Shown: positions 1 to 8,996 of the stretch, piece by piece
How positions within the stretch are numbered: position 1 is the first letter of the stretch
How the letters are laid out: the number at the start of each line of letters is the position of its first letter
NCBI RefSeq assembly: GCF_002891295.1
Contig: NZ_LGUI01000001.1
Span: forward strand, 1 to 64,000
DNA: 64,000 nucleotides
Source: Streptomyces eurocidicus
Lineage (GTDB): Bacteria > Actinomycetota > Actinomycetes > Streptomycetales > Streptomycetaceae
Reading direction: 5' to 3'
The notes under the pieces: generated by a model
Database searches by the model: none
The model's input: only the letters and a program-made list of their open reading frames with translations
Told to the model about the DNA's origin: nothing
Translations under genes and position numbers: made by a program

Positions 1-351
1 CCCGTCACCCCGCCGGCCCCCCTCCCCCGTCATGAAACGTCGCATGGTCGTCACAGGGCGAGACCCCCGAATCAGCTGCGTCAGCAAGGGCGTTGAGAAG
101 CGAACAACGTCGCGTACGGCTCATGACACAAGACTTCCGTGCCCACCCCACCCACCGCTTCACCCGCAGTGGTGAATCACCTCTCGACCGCAGGACGTAA
201 CCACCCGTGCCCCGGTGTCGTCCGCAGGGCCCGGGCGGTGCCCGACCGCTCCTCCTCAGGCGGGCACCCTCCTACCGTCTCGGGGCGGACCCTGAGACGC
301 CCGCGGCCCGCCGCCCCGCCGGCATGGACGGAATGATCGCGTCCGCAGATA
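1..351. other. Left-edge stretch with no confident gene
   Basis: No convincing complete gene is visible. On the minus strand, ATG codons at 45 and 33 open a frame that runs off the left edge, so this could be the promoter and first codons of a leftward gene. No ribosome-binding site precedes either ATG and only about 15 codons are visible, so no product can be named. The remainder is presumably the upstream region of the gene at 352. Confidence 0.4.
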
Positions 352-1407
352 GTGGGGAATGGACAGCCTCGCGCCCTCCCGCTTCGCCCGGAGACCGTTT
401 ACCTCAACACCGCGGCCACCGGCCTGCTGCCCGCCCCGGCCGTCGCCGCCTTGAGCGAGGCGGTCGGCGTCCTGGCCGCCGGGGCGCCGGGGAACGTGGA
501 CTTCTCGGCCACCGTGGACGCGGCCCGGTCCGCCTACGCCCGGCTGGTCGGCGTGCCCGCCGCCCGGGTCGCCGCCGGCGGCTCCGTCGCCGTGTACTGC
601 GGGCTCATCGCCCAGTCCCTGCCGACCGGAGCCGAAGTGCTCGTCGCGGAGGGCGACTTCGCCTCGCTCGTCAACCCCTTCCACACCCGCCCCGGCCTCC
701 GGGTGCGTACGGTCCCGCTGGAGCGGCTCGCCGAGGAGGTCCGGCCGGACACCGCCCTCGTCGCGGTGAGCGCCGTCCAGTCGGCCGACGGCCGGATCGC
801 CGGCCTCGGCGCGATCGGCGCGGCCGCCCGCGCGTACGGCGCCCGTACGCTCGTCGACGTCAGCCAGGCGGCGGGCTGGTTCCCGCTGGACGCCGCCGCC
901 CACGACTTCACCGTGGGCGTGGGCTACAAATGGCTGATGGGCCCGCGCGGCGTCGCCTTCCTCACCGTCCCCGAGGACCTGGGCGGCCTCACGCCCGTGT
1001 TCGCGGGCTGGGTCACGGGCGAGGACCCCTGGCTGACCTGCTACGGGAAGGTGGAGCCGCTCGCCGGGACGGCCCGCCGCTTCGACGAGAACGTGGCCGT
1101 CCTCTCGTACGTGGGCGCCCTGCCCGGGCTCGCCCTGATCGAGGAGCTGGGCGTCGAGCGCATCGGCGCGCACGACCGGGCGCTCGCCGACCGCTTCCGC
1201 GCCGGGGTGGTGGAGCTCGGCTTCACGCCCGTCCCGGCCGAGGGTTCCGCGATCGTCGCCGTCCCCGGGGTCCGGGGCGCCGCCGAGCGGTCGGCGGCGG
1301 CGGGGGTGCAGGTCAGCGCGCGGGCGGGCAAGCTTCGCGCCGCCTTCCACCTCTACAACTCCACCGCCGACGTCGATCGGCTGCTGGAGGTGCTCGCGCG
1401 GCGGTGA
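352..1407 (+). CDS. PLP-dependent class V aminotransferase-fold protein (cysteine desulfurase/kynureninase-like)
   Basis: The 351-residue product has the class V aminotransferase fold. An N-terminal ETVYLNTAATG segment resembles the family's substrate-binding strand. LVDVSQAAGWF (about 167-177) supplies the cofactor-contacting Asp169 and Gln172. GVGYKWLMGPRG places the probable Schiff-base lysine at about 193. The substrate cannot be told from sequence. The start is doubtful: GTG 352 has no ribosome-binding site, while ATG 359 has GGGGA just upstream but is in another frame. One extra C in the CCC run at about 388-390 would join that ATG to the body with a family-like N-terminus (MDSLAPSRFAPETVYLNTA). 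The N-terminus is therefore probably frameshifted, by sequencing error or mutation. A methyltransferase follows after 92 bp. Confidence 0.75.
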   Translation: MGNGQPRALPLRPETVYLNTAATGLLPAPAVAALSEAVGVLAAGAPGNVDFSATVDAARSAYARLVGVPAARVAAGGSVAVYCGLIAQSLPTGAEVLVAEGDFASLVNPFHTRPGLRVRTVPLERLAEEVRPDTALVAVSAVQSADGRIAGLGAIGAAARAYGARTLVDVSQAAGWFPLDAAAHDFTVGVGYKWLMGPRGVAFLTVPEDLGGLTPVFAGWVTGEDPWLTCYGKVEPLAGTARRFDENVAVLSYVGALPGLALIEELGVERIGAHDRALADRFRAGVVELGFTPVPAEGSAIVAVPGVRGAAERSAAAGVQVSARAGKLRAAFHLYNSTADVDRLLEVLARR

Positions 1408-1499
1408 GTGGGTAGGACGGGAGGACCTCCGCCCACGGGTAGCCCCCGAAGCCCCGTGCGGAGCTCTGTCCTTCCTCCCCCCGCCTCCGAGGAGAGCAC

Positions 1500-2531
1500 A
1501 TGCGCCGTGCGCGCGACGAGCAGGACCAGTCCGCGGCCCTCGACCGGATCCTCCAGCTCGGGCTGGGCTTCGCCGTGTCGAAAGTCCTGTTCAGCGCGGT
1601 ACGGCTCGGCCTCTTCACCGAGCTGGCCACCCGGCCGCTGCCGTACGAGGAGCTGCGCGACCGGCTCGGCCTGCACCCCCGCGCGGCCCGCGACTTCCTC
1701 GACACGCTGGTGGCGCTCGACCTGCTGGAGCGCGGCCCGGAGGGGTACGGCAACACCCCCGTCACCGCCCGTTACCTGGTCCGCGACCGCGCCACCTACC
1801 TGGGCGGCTTCCTGGAGATGACCGACCTCCGGCTCTACGGCTTCTGGGGCACCCTCCTCGACGGGCTGCGCACCGGGGAGCCGCAGAACGAGATCCGGCA
1901 CGGCGGCGACTTCTTCGAGACCCTGTACCAGGACCCCGTCCGCCGCTCGGAGTTCCTCCGGGCGATGACGGGCCTGTCGATGCGCTCGGCACACGCCCTC
2001 GCCGACACCGTCGACTGGTCCGCGCACCGCGTCGTCGCCGACGTCGGCTGCGCCGAGGGCGGCACCCTCGGCCAGATCCTGCTGCGCCACCCGCACCTAC
2101 GGGGCACCGGCTACGACCTGGAGTCCGTGCGCGACGACTTCGAACACCGCGCCGAGCGCTTCGGGCTCACGGACCGGCTCACGTTCACCGCGGGCGACTT
2201 CTTCACGGACCCGCTGCCCCGCGCCGACGCCCTGCTCCTCGGCCACATCCTGCACGACTGGGACCTGCCCACGAAGCGGATGCTGCTGCGCAAGGCGTAC
2301 GAGGCACTGCCCCCGGGCGGCGTCGTCATCGTCTACGAGACCCTCATCGACGACGACCGCCGCACGAATCTGACCGGGCTGCTGATGAGCCTCAACATGC
2401 TGGTCGAGACGACGGGCGGCTTCGACTACACGGGGGCGGAGTGCCGGAGGTGGATGGCGGAGGCGGGCTTCACGTCGAGTGGGGTGCGGCATTTGGCGGG
2501 GCCGGAGTCGATGGTGGTGGGGCGTAAGTAG
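1500..2531 (+). CDS. SAM-dependent O-methyltransferase (acetylserotonin-OMT / plant-OMT family)
   Basis: The 343-residue protein has the two-domain architecture of small-molecule O-methyltransferases. An N-terminal winged-helix dimerization region (about 12-100) contains the typical FSAVRLGLFTEL helix. The C-terminal Rossmann domain carries the SAM motif DVGCAEGG at about 181-188, an acidic residue after the second strand (GYDLESV), and GHILHDW at about 248-254, where His252 is a candidate general base. Such enzymes usually methylate hydroxyls of natural products. Acceptor and pathway cannot be deduced and no biosynthetic cluster is next to it. ATG 1500 is preceded by GGAG at 1491-1494. Confidence 0.85.
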   Translation: MRRARDEQDQSAALDRILQLGLGFAVSKVLFSAVRLGLFTELATRPLPYEELRDRLGLHPRAARDFLDTLVALDLLERGPEGYGNTPVTARYLVRDRATYLGGFLEMTDLRLYGFWGTLLDGLRTGEPQNEIRHGGDFFETLYQDPVRRSEFLRAMTGLSMRSAHALADTVDWSAHRVVADVGCAEGGTLGQILLRHPHLRGTGYDLESVRDDFEHRAERFGLTDRLTFTAGDFFTDPLPRADALLLGHILHDWDLPTKRMLLRKAYEALPPGGVVIVYETLIDDDRRTNLTGLLMSLNMLVETTGGFDYTGAECRRWMAEAGFTSSGVRHLAGPESMVVGRK

Positions 2532-2551
2532 GACGGGTGCGGCCGGGGGCG

Positions 2552-2728
2552 CCCTGCGGGCGGCTTTTTTCCCTACCCCGCCCCTTCCCGAACCGGGGCT
2601 CCGCCCCGGACCCCGGTCCTCAAGCGCCGGACGGGCTGAAAATCAGCCCGTCCGGCGCTTGAGGCCACCGCGCGTCAGTGCGGAACCGGGGGCCCGGGGC
2701 CCTCCCCGGTTACGGGAAGGGCCGGGTC
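2552..2728. repeat. Dispersed extragenic palindrome, copy 1
   Basis: The core is a perfect inverted repeat. Left arm 2618-2639 and right arm 2643-2664 (22 bp each, CGCCGGACGGGCTGA type) are separated by AAA. The flanks carry imperfectly mirrored GC-rich modules: CCGCCCCTTCCCG...CCGGGG on the left, and CGCGCGTCAGTGCGG...GGTTACGGGAAGG on the right. Related copies occur near 4.0, 9.2, 14.1 and 35.8 kb. It follows the methyltransferase stop and could form its terminator. Confidence 0.85.
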
Positions 2729-2797
2729 CCTCCCGGACGCTTCCCGGGTGATCGGCACCCCTGGGGTCACGCCCGTCCCGGCGCATACAGTGCCGTC

Positions 2798-3898
2798 ATG
2801 AGCGACAGTGGTGTGCTGCACATCAAGGGGCGGGTGCTCGTCGGCGCGGACCCCGAGGGCGGGGTGCGCGACGAGCTGTGGGCCGTCGACGGCAGGATCA
2901 CGTTCGAGCGGCCGGCCGGGGCGCGGGAGGTCACCACCATCGAGGGCTGGGCGCTGCCCGGTCTGGTGGACGCGCACTGCCACGTGGGCCTGGACGCGCA
3001 CGGCCCCGTCGACGAATCGACCAGCGAGAAGCAGGCGTTGACCGACCGGGACGCGGGCACCCTGCTGATCCGCGACGCCGGCTCCCCCTCGGACACCCGG
3101 TGGATCGACGACCGCGAGGACCTGCCCCGGATCATCCGGGCGGGCCGTCACATCGCCCGTACCCGCCGCTACATCCGCAACTACGGGCACGAGATCGAGC
3201 CCGAGGACCTCGTCGCGTACGTGGCGCGCGAGGCGCGGCGCGGAGACGGCTGGGTCAAGCTCGTCGGCGACTGGATCGACCGGGAGACCGGCGACCTGTC
3301 GTCCTGCTGGCCGCGCGGCGAGGTCGAGGCCGCCATCGCCGAGGCGCACCGGCTGGGCGCGCGGGTCACCGCGCACTGCTTCGCCGAGGAGTCGCTGGCG
3401 CCGCTGGTGGAGGCGGGCATCGACTGCGTCGAGCACGCGACGGGGCTGACGGAGGAGACGATCCCGCTGTTCGCCGAGCGGGGCGTGGCGATCGTGCCGA
3501 CGCTGGTCAACATCGCGACGTTCCCCCGGCTCGCGGAGGGCGGCGAGCGGAAGTTCCCCCGCTGGGCGGACCATATGCGCCGGCTGCACGCGCGGCGGTA
3601 CGAGACGGTGCGCGCCGCCTACGACGCGGGGATCCCCGTCTTCGTCGGCACGGACGCGGGCGGCTCGCTGGCCCACGGCCTGGTCGCGCAGGAGGTCGCG
3701 GAGCTGGTGAAGGCGGGCATCCCGGCCACGGCCGCCCTGGCGGCGACGGCCTGGGACGCCCGCGCGTGGCTGGGCCGCCCCGGCCTGGAGGAGGGCGCCC
3801 CGGCGGACCTGGTCGTCTACGGGTCGGATCCCCGGGCGGACGTACGGGTGCTGGCGGCGCCGCGGCGGGTGATCCTGCGGGGGCGGGTGGTGCGGTAG
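2798..3898 (+). CDS. Metal-dependent amidohydrolase family protein
   Basis: A 366-residue TIM-barrel hydrolase of the amidohydrolase superfamily. It shows the DAHCH motif (His60 and His62, strand 1 metal ligands), a KLVGDW segment at the position of the bridging lysine, the histidines of VTAHCF and VEHATG (strands 5 and 6), and the catalytic aspartate of VGTDAGG near residue 286. The C-terminal GAPADLVVYGSDPRAD is typical of imidazolonepropionase- and prolidase-like members. A beta-sandwich half at each terminus (residues 7-52 and about 340-366) completes the fold. The substrate is unknown. ATG 2798 was chosen because the protein homology begins there; the frame is open further upstream into the palindrome. 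Confidence 0.85.
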   Translation: MSDSGVLHIKGRVLVGADPEGGVRDELWAVDGRITFERPAGAREVTTIEGWALPGLVDAHCHVGLDAHGPVDESTSEKQALTDRDAGTLLIRDAGSPSDTRWIDDREDLPRIIRAGRHIARTRRYIRNYGHEIEPEDLVAYVAREARRGDGWVKLVGDWIDRETGDLSSCWPRGEVEAAIAEAHRLGARVTAHCFAEESLAPLVEAGIDCVEHATGLTEETIPLFAERGVAIVPTLVNIATFPRLAEGGERKFPRWADHMRRLHARRYETVRAAYDAGIPVFVGTDAGGSLAHGLVAQEVAELVKAGIPATAALAATAWDARAWLGRPGLEEGAPADLVVYGSDPRADVRVLAAPRRVILRGRVVR

Positions 3899-3931
3899 GG
3901 GTGTGCCGCCGGGGCTGGGCGGGTGGGGGTG

Positions 3932-4210
3932 CCCTGCGGGCGGCTTTGTCCCCTACCCGCCCCTTCCCGTAACCGGGGGCTTCGCCCCCGGGCCCCCTTT
4001 TTCCGCGCTGACGCGCGGTGTCCTCAAACGCCGGACGGGCTGATTTCAGCCCGTCTGGGGGCACCTCCTGGGGGCACCCCCAGCGGTAGCTGGGGGAGGT
4101 AGCTGGGGGAGCTTGAGGACCGGGGCCCGGGGCGGAGCCCCCCGCGCGGCGGAGCCGCACATCGGATACTGCGGGAAGGGGCGGGGCCGGGGAAAAGCCC
4201 CGCGCAGCGG
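3932..4210. repeat. Dispersed extragenic palindrome, copy 2, with internal insertion
   Basis: This fills most of the gene-free stretch between 3898 and 4255. It has the same outer modules as copy 1 (CGCGCTGACGCGCGG, CCGGACGGGCTGA), but after TTTCAGCCCGTC the right arm is interrupted. About 60 bp of alternating CTGGGGG/CACCTCC/CCCCCAGCGGTAGCTGGGGG follow, which fold on themselves, before the arm resumes at CTTGAGGA. A GGCGGAGCCGCACATCGGATA module sits further right and recurs at 14.2 kb. I see nothing else in the stretch. Confidence 0.8.
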
Positions 4211-4254
4211 CCCGCGTCGTTGACCCGCGCACCATGCCTCCCTAACGTGTGCCC

Positions 4255-5103
4255 ATGCCCGGACCCGGCACAGTCCTCCTCACCGGCGCCGCCGGCAACA
4301 TCGGCACGATGATGCGCACACGGCTGCCCGGCTACGGCCACCGGCTGCGGCTCTTCGACGCCCGGCCGGTCGAGGGCGCGCCGGAGGCCGTCACCGCCGA
4401 GCTCGCCGACGGCCCGGCGCTGCGGGCGGCCCTGGAGGGCGTCGACGCGGTCGTGCACCTCGCGGGGATCTCCCTGGAGGCGCCCTTCGAAGACGTCCTG
4501 CGGGCCAACGTCGAGGGCACGTACCACCTCTACGAGGCCGTACGGGCTGCGGGCGTGCGGCGCGTCGTCCACGCCTCCAGCAACCACGCCGTCGGCTTCA
4601 CCCCGCTGCCCGCCGCGGGCGAGCCGCTCCTGGCCGTCGGCACCCCGCACCGCCCTGACACCTTCTACGGGCTCTCCAAGTGCTTCGGCGAGGACCTGGC
4701 GTCCCTCTACCGGGACCGGTACGGCATCGAGACGGTCTCCCTTCGTATCGGCTCCTGCTTCCCCGAGCCCCGGTCCGTCCGCATGCTGTCCCTGTGGCTG
4801 AGCCCTGACGACTGCGCGCGGCTGCTGCACGCCGCGCTCACCGCCGAGGACGTCGGCCACACCGTCGCCTACGGCAGCTCCGCCAACACCAGGCTGGTGT
4901 GGGACCTGTCCACGGCCCGCGCGCTCGGTTACGCGCCGCAGGACGACTCCGAGGCGTACGCGCCCGCTCTCCTCGCGGCGGCGAGGGAGGCGGAGGCCGG
5001 TGCCCCGGACGGCGGGTCCCCGGGGCGCCGCCCGCCCGTGCACAGCCTCCTGGGCGGGGAGTTCTGCTCCGACGACCCGCCCCGCCTGCGCCCTCGGGAC
5101 TGA
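4255..5103 (+). CDS. NAD(P)-dependent epimerase/dehydratase (extended SDR)
   Basis: A 282-residue extended short-chain dehydrogenase/reductase. The Rossmann motif TGAAGNIG is at residues 10-17, an acidic FDARP follows strand 2 (an NAD preference), VVHLAGIS marks strand 4, and the catalytic pair is Tyr138/Lys142 (YGLSK). Overall it resembles uronate dehydrogenase/NDP-sugar epimerase-like proteins, but the substrate cannot be assigned. ATG 4255 is used; an in-frame GTG lies at 4249 and no clear ribosome-binding site separates them. The C-terminal 30 residues are acidic, proline-rich and probably disordered. Confidence 0.8.
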   Translation: MPGPGTVLLTGAAGNIGTMMRTRLPGYGHRLRLFDARPVEGAPEAVTAELADGPALRAALEGVDAVVHLAGISLEAPFEDVLRANVEGTYHLYEAVRAAGVRRVVHASSNHAVGFTPLPAAGEPLLAVGTPHRPDTFYGLSKCFGEDLASLYRDRYGIETVSLRIGSCFPEPRSVRMLSLWLSPDDCARLLHAALTAEDVGHTVAYGSSANTRLVWDLSTARALGYAPQDDSEAYAPALLAAAREAEAGAPDGGSPGRRPPVHSLLGGEFCSDDPPRLRPRD

Positions 5104-5239
5104 GCCCGCGAAGGGCGGGAGACGACCACGGGACCGAGCCTTCGGCGGGCGGGAGACGTCCACGGGAAGGCCCGGAAACAGGCCGGAATCCGGTCTTCGG
5201 TAATGGAACCGCAAAGACCGGCCACTCGTTACCCGGGGC

Positions 5240-6449
5240 ATGACCGCTATGACACCCGGCTCGAACATCCCTCTCTCCGTCGCGCGCGTGACGGTGGACG
5301 TCACCGCCCCGGTGCGGCTCGACGTGTCGGGCCTGCTGCTCACCGCCGACGGCAAGGTGCGCTCCGACGACGACTTCGTCTTCTACAACCAGCCGTCCGG
5401 CCCGGGCGTGACGCACCGTGCCGCGTCCGGCGGCACCCCCGACTCCATCACCGTGGACACCGCCGCCGTCCCGGCCGACATCGACAAGATCGTGGTGACC
5501 GCCAGCCCGGACGCCGCCGGCGCGACCTTCGCGGGCACCGAGCCCACGGCCACGGTGCGCGCCGCCGACGACGGCTCCGTCCTCGCCACGTTCACCCCGC
5601 CCCGGCTGGGCACGGAGACGGCCCTGGTCGTCGTGGAGGTCTACCGCCGCGCGGGCGCGTGGAAGGTGCGCGCGGTCGGCCAGGGCTACGCCGACGGCCT
5701 GGCGGGCATCGCCACCGACTTCGGCGTGAGCGTGGAGGAGCCCGCGGCGGCCCCGGCGCCCGCCGCCCCGTCCCGCCCGCGCAGCCCCGGCGGCCCGCCG
5801 CCCCGCGTTCGCCCCGGCGGCGCCGCCGCTCCCCGGCTCCCCGGCCCCGCAAGCCGCGGCCCCCGGCAGCGGGAAGGTCAACCTCGACAAGGGCCGGGTC
5901 AGCCTCCAGAAGAACCAGACGGTCTCCCTCGTCAAGGGCGGCAAGCCGTTCACGCGGTCCGTGAAGATGGGCCTGGGCTGGGAGCCGGCGTGGGGCAGCC
6001 GCGCCATCGACCTGGACGCCTCCGTCATCGCCTACGGCCCCGACCGCAACATGATCGACGCCTGCTACTTCGGCAAGCTCCAGATCCTGAACGGCGCCAT
6101 CCAGCACTCCGGCGACAACCTCACCGGCGAGGGCTCGGGCGACGACGAGACCATCACCGTCCACATGGACGGCCTGCCGCCGGAGGTCACCGGCCTGGTC
6201 TTCACCGTCAGCTCCTTCAACGGCCAGAAGTTCAACCAGGTCGCCAAGTCCTACTGCCGCCTGCTCGACGCCCGCACCGACGAGGAGCTGGTGCGGTTCG
6301 ACCTCACGGGCTCGGAGCCCAAGACCGGCGTGCTCATGGCGAAGTTCATCCGGCAGTACTCCGGCGAGTGGGAGATGACGGCCCTCGGCGAGTTCGTGAA
6401 GTCACGCACCGTGCGCGACCTGGTCAAGCCCGCCGCGCAGGCGCTCTGA
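5240..6449 (+). pseudogene. TerD-family tandem-domain protein, frameshifted in its linker
   Basis: Two TerD-like (stress/tellurite, Ca-binding) domains are encoded in different frames. The N-terminal domain starts at ATG 5240 (GSNIPLS...FYNQPSGPGV...GTPDSITVD) and reads to about 5750. The second domain (GKVNLDKGRVSL...SSFNGQKFNQV) reads in a +1-shifted frame from about 5870 to TGA 6449. The join lies in a proline/alanine-rich linker around 5760-5860 made of C- and G-runs. A single-base indel there would give one protein of about 400 residues, the usual size of two-domain TerD/TerA-like proteins. Both halves show no internal decay, so a sequencing error or very recent mutation is as likely as true loss. 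Its 3' end overlaps the convergent monooxygenase gene by 48 bp. Confidence 0.8.
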
Positions 6450-7472
6450 CCCACTCGCCCGGTCGGCCAGCCCGGCCAGCCGGGCCAGCCGGGCGTAGGA
6501 GTCCAGCAGCCCCGCCCGGTCGTACGAAGAGGTGGTGACCAGCACCTCGTCCGCGCCGCTGCGCTCGATCAGTCCTTCGAGCGCGGCGGCCACCTCGTCC
6601 TCCGTGCCGTGGACATGGCCGCGCAGCCCCTCCTCGTACAGGCTCCGCTCCCGCTCGGTCATCGCCAGGGACGCGATCTCCTCGGCGGGCGCCAGCGGCG
6701 GGAAGACGCCGTGCGTGCGGGAGTGCGCGAGCGACCACGCCTCCGGCATCAGCAGCCGGTGGGCGGCCTCGGTGGTCGCGGCGACGGCGACGTTCCCCGC
6801 GAGCACCACATAGGGCCGGTCCCACCACACCGAGGGCCGGAAGGCCGCCCGGTAGCGCGCGACGGCGGCGAGCGTCCGCTCCTCGCCGTGCAGCCCGCCG
6901 ATGACCAGGGCCGCCCCGGCCGCGGCGGCGAGGTCCGCGCCCGCCTCGTTGGCGAGGACGAACGCGGGCACCCGCAGGCCCTCAGCCGGGCGGGCGTGGA
7001 CCTGCGGATGGGCGCGGGGGCCGTCGGTGAAGTAGGCGGCCAGCTCGGCGAGCTGCCCGCCGAAGTCCTCCATCGCCCTCTTCTCCGTGCCCAGCGCCCG
7101 CCGGATGCCGTCGGTGAAGCCCACCGAGCGGCCCAGGCCCATGTCTATCCGGCCCGGGAACAGCGACTCCAGCACCCCGAACTGCTCGGCGACCACCAGC
7201 GTCCGGTGGTTGGGCAGCATCACCCCGCCCGTGCCGACCCGGATCCGGGACGTGGCGGCGGCCACGGCCGCCGCCAGCACCGTCGGGGCCGAGCCGGCCA
7301 CGCCGGGGACGCTGTGGTGCTCCGAGACCCAGAAGCGGTGGTAGCCCAGCGCCTCGGCCCGCCGCGCGAACCGCACGGAGTCGCGCAGTGCCTCGCCGGG
7401 GTCCCGCCCCTGCCGGGTGCGGGAGCGGTCCAGGACCGAGAAACGGGTGGTGCGCAGGGCTGCGGTGGTCAC
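6402..7472 (-). CDS. LLM-class flavin-dependent oxidoreductase (luciferase-like)
   Basis: A 356-residue single-component bacterial luciferase-family TIM barrel. It has RRAEALGYHRFWVSEHH near the N-terminus, SRIRVGTGGVMLPNH (strand 3), VAEQFGVLESLFPGRIDMGLGR (strand 4), and a C-terminal region predicting the flavin phosphate site. These enzymes bind FMN or F420 and oxidize or reduce small organic substrates; the reaction here is unknown. The start codon ATG is at 7472. The stop lies 48 bp inside the convergent TerD gene, so the last 15 codons overlap that gene on the opposite strand. Confidence 0.85.
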   Translation of the reverse strand: MTTAALRTTRFSVLDRSRTRQGRDPGEALRDSVRFARRAEALGYHRFWVSEHHSVPGVAGSAPTVLAAAVAAATSRIRVGTGGVMLPNHRTLVVAEQFGVLESLFPGRIDMGLGRSVGFTDGIRRALGTEKRAMEDFGGQLAELAAYFTDGPRAHPQVHARPAEGLRVPAFVLANEAGADLAAAAGAALVIGGLHGEERTLAAVARYRAAFRPSVWWDRPYVVLAGNVAVAATTEAAHRLLMPEAWSLAHSRTHGVFPPLAPAEEIASLAMTERERSLYEEGLRGHVHGTEDEVAAALEGLIERSGADEVLVTTSSYDRAGLLDSYARLARLAGLADRASGSERLRGGLDQVAHGA

Positions 7473-7529
7473 CTTCCCTTCAACACCGCGGACCGCCCGT
7501 GATTCCCCCGGACGGCCCCGGCCCCCTGG

Positions 7530-8996
7530 TCAGCGCCCCTGGCGGCGCCACGGGCCGGTGATCGCGAGCATGATGCCGGGCTCCTGGATGTTGGCGAACA
7601 GCGTCCGGCCGTCCGGCGAGAACGTGACCCCGGTGAACTCGCTGTACTCCGGCTTCTGGGGCGTGCCGTTGTTCAGCTCGTTGCGCGCGAGGGGGTACGT
7701 ACGGCCGTCGTCGAGCGCCCCGAAGAGGTGCTGGATCCCCTCGCCGTCCTCGGCGATGACCAGGCCGCCGTAGGGGGAGACGGTGATGTTGTCCGGGCCG
7801 TCGAAGGCGCCGTCCCGCTCGGGGTGCCTGTTGACGCCGAGGAGGACCTTCAGGGTGAGGGTGCGGCGCCTGGGGCTGTAGAACCACACCTGCCCGTCGT
7901 GCCGGACCGGGCTCTCCTCACGGGCGAAGGAGCACACGACGTACACCCCGCCGTCCCCCCACCACATGCCTTCCAGCTTGCGGGCGCGGGTGACCTCGCC
8001 GTCCTTGAACTGCTTGCGCACCGAGGTCGTCCGGGCGTCGCGGTCGGGCACGGTCACCCAGTCGACGCCGTAGACCGTGCCGGTGGCGGTGGCGCGCGAG
8101 AGGTCGTCGACGAAGCGGCCGCCGGAGTCGAAGCACTTGAACGCCTGGAGCGCGCCCGCTGTGTCGGACAGCGTGCGGAGCCTGCCGCGGCCGTGCCGGA
8201 AGCCGGCCGGCGGGGTCCAGCGGTAGAAGAGCCCGTTGGGGCCGGAGGCGTCCTCGGTCAGATAGAGCCGGCCGCGGTCCGGGTCGACGACGACGGCCTC
8301 GTGCGCGTACCGGCCGAGGGCCTTGAGCGGCCGGGGCGAGCGGTTGGCGCGGCGGTCCTGCGGGTCGACCTCGAACACATAGCCGTGGTCCTTGGCCATG
8401 CCGTTCTTGCCGGCCTTGTCCTCGGTCTCCTCGCACGTGAGCCAGGTGCCCCAGGGGGTACGGCCGCCCGCGCAGTTGGTGGACGTACCGGCGATCCCGA
8501 CCCACTCCGTGACGTGGTCGCCGTGCTTGGACACCTCGACGACGGTGCAGCCGCCCGCGGCCGCCGGGTCGTAGACCAGCCCCTCGGCGAGCGGGACCGG
8601 GTGCGGCCACTTGGCGCGGGCGCCGCCCAGCTCGTGGTTGTTGACGAGCAGGGTCGCCCCGCGGCCGCCCTCGAAGGTGGCGGTGCCGTCGTGGTTGGAC
8701 GGCGTGTACTCGCCCGACTCCAGCTTGGTGACACCCGTCCGGGTGATCACCCGGTAGGAGAAACCACGCGGCAGGGCGAGCAGCCCCTTCGGGTCCTTGA
8801 CGAGCGGTCCGTACCCGAGCGCGGCCGCCCGCGCCGACGCCGCCTCGGCGCCGGCCGCTCCCTCCGCGGCGCCGGCGCCGTCCCCGGTGGCGAGCGCGCC
8901 GGGCGCGCTGGCCAGGACGCCGACACTGCCTGCCAGAACCACCCCGGCCCCGGTGGCGGCGGATCGCTTCGCGAAGTCTCTTCGGCTGAGGGTCAT
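7530..8996 (-). CDS. PhoX-type alkaline phosphatase family protein, Tat-exported
   Basis: A 488-residue member of the DUF839/PhoX family. The start ATG 8996 is preceded by GGAGACGAG and gives a twin-arginine signal (SRRDFAKRSAATGAG, then a hydrophobic alanine-rich stretch to about residue 40). That is expected for PhoX enzymes exported folded with Ca/Fe cofactors. Motifs include NNHELGG, GGRTPWGTWLTCEETEDKAG, the YAHEAVVVDPDRGRLYLTEDA segment, and GPDNITVSPYGGLVIAEDG near the C-terminus, all typical of the beta-propeller. The likely role is extracellular phosphomonoester hydrolysis for phosphate supply. It lies 57 bp from the start of the monooxygenase gene and may share a transcript. Confidence 0.85.
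   Translation of the reverse strand: MTLSRRDFAKRSAATGAGVVLAGSVGVLASAPGALATGDGAGAAEGAAGAEAASARAAALGYGPLVKDPKGLLALPRGFSYRVITRTGVTKLESGEYTPSNHDGTATFEGGRGATLLVNNHELGGARAKWPHPVPLAEGLVYDPAAAGGCTVVEVSKHGDHVTEWVGIAGTSTNCAGGRTPWGTWLTCEETEDKAGKNGMAKDHGYVFEVDPQDRRANRSPRPLKALGRYAHEAVVVDPDRGRLYLTEDASGPNGLFYRWTPPAGFRHGRGRLRTLSDTAGALQAFKCFDSGGRFVDDLSRATATGTVYGVDWVTVPDRDARTTSVRKQFKDGEVTRARKLEGMWWGDGGVYVVCSFAREESPVRHDGQVWFYSPRRRTLTLKVLLGVNRHPERDGAFDGPDNITVSPYGGLVIAEDGEGIQHLFGALDDGRTYPLARNELNNGTPQKPEYSEFTGVTFSPDGRTLFANIQEPGIMLAITGPWRRQGR

Noticed and set aside
2552..2728. Insertion sequence at the palindromes
   Set aside because: No transposase frame, no target duplication seen; they are short non-coding dyads.
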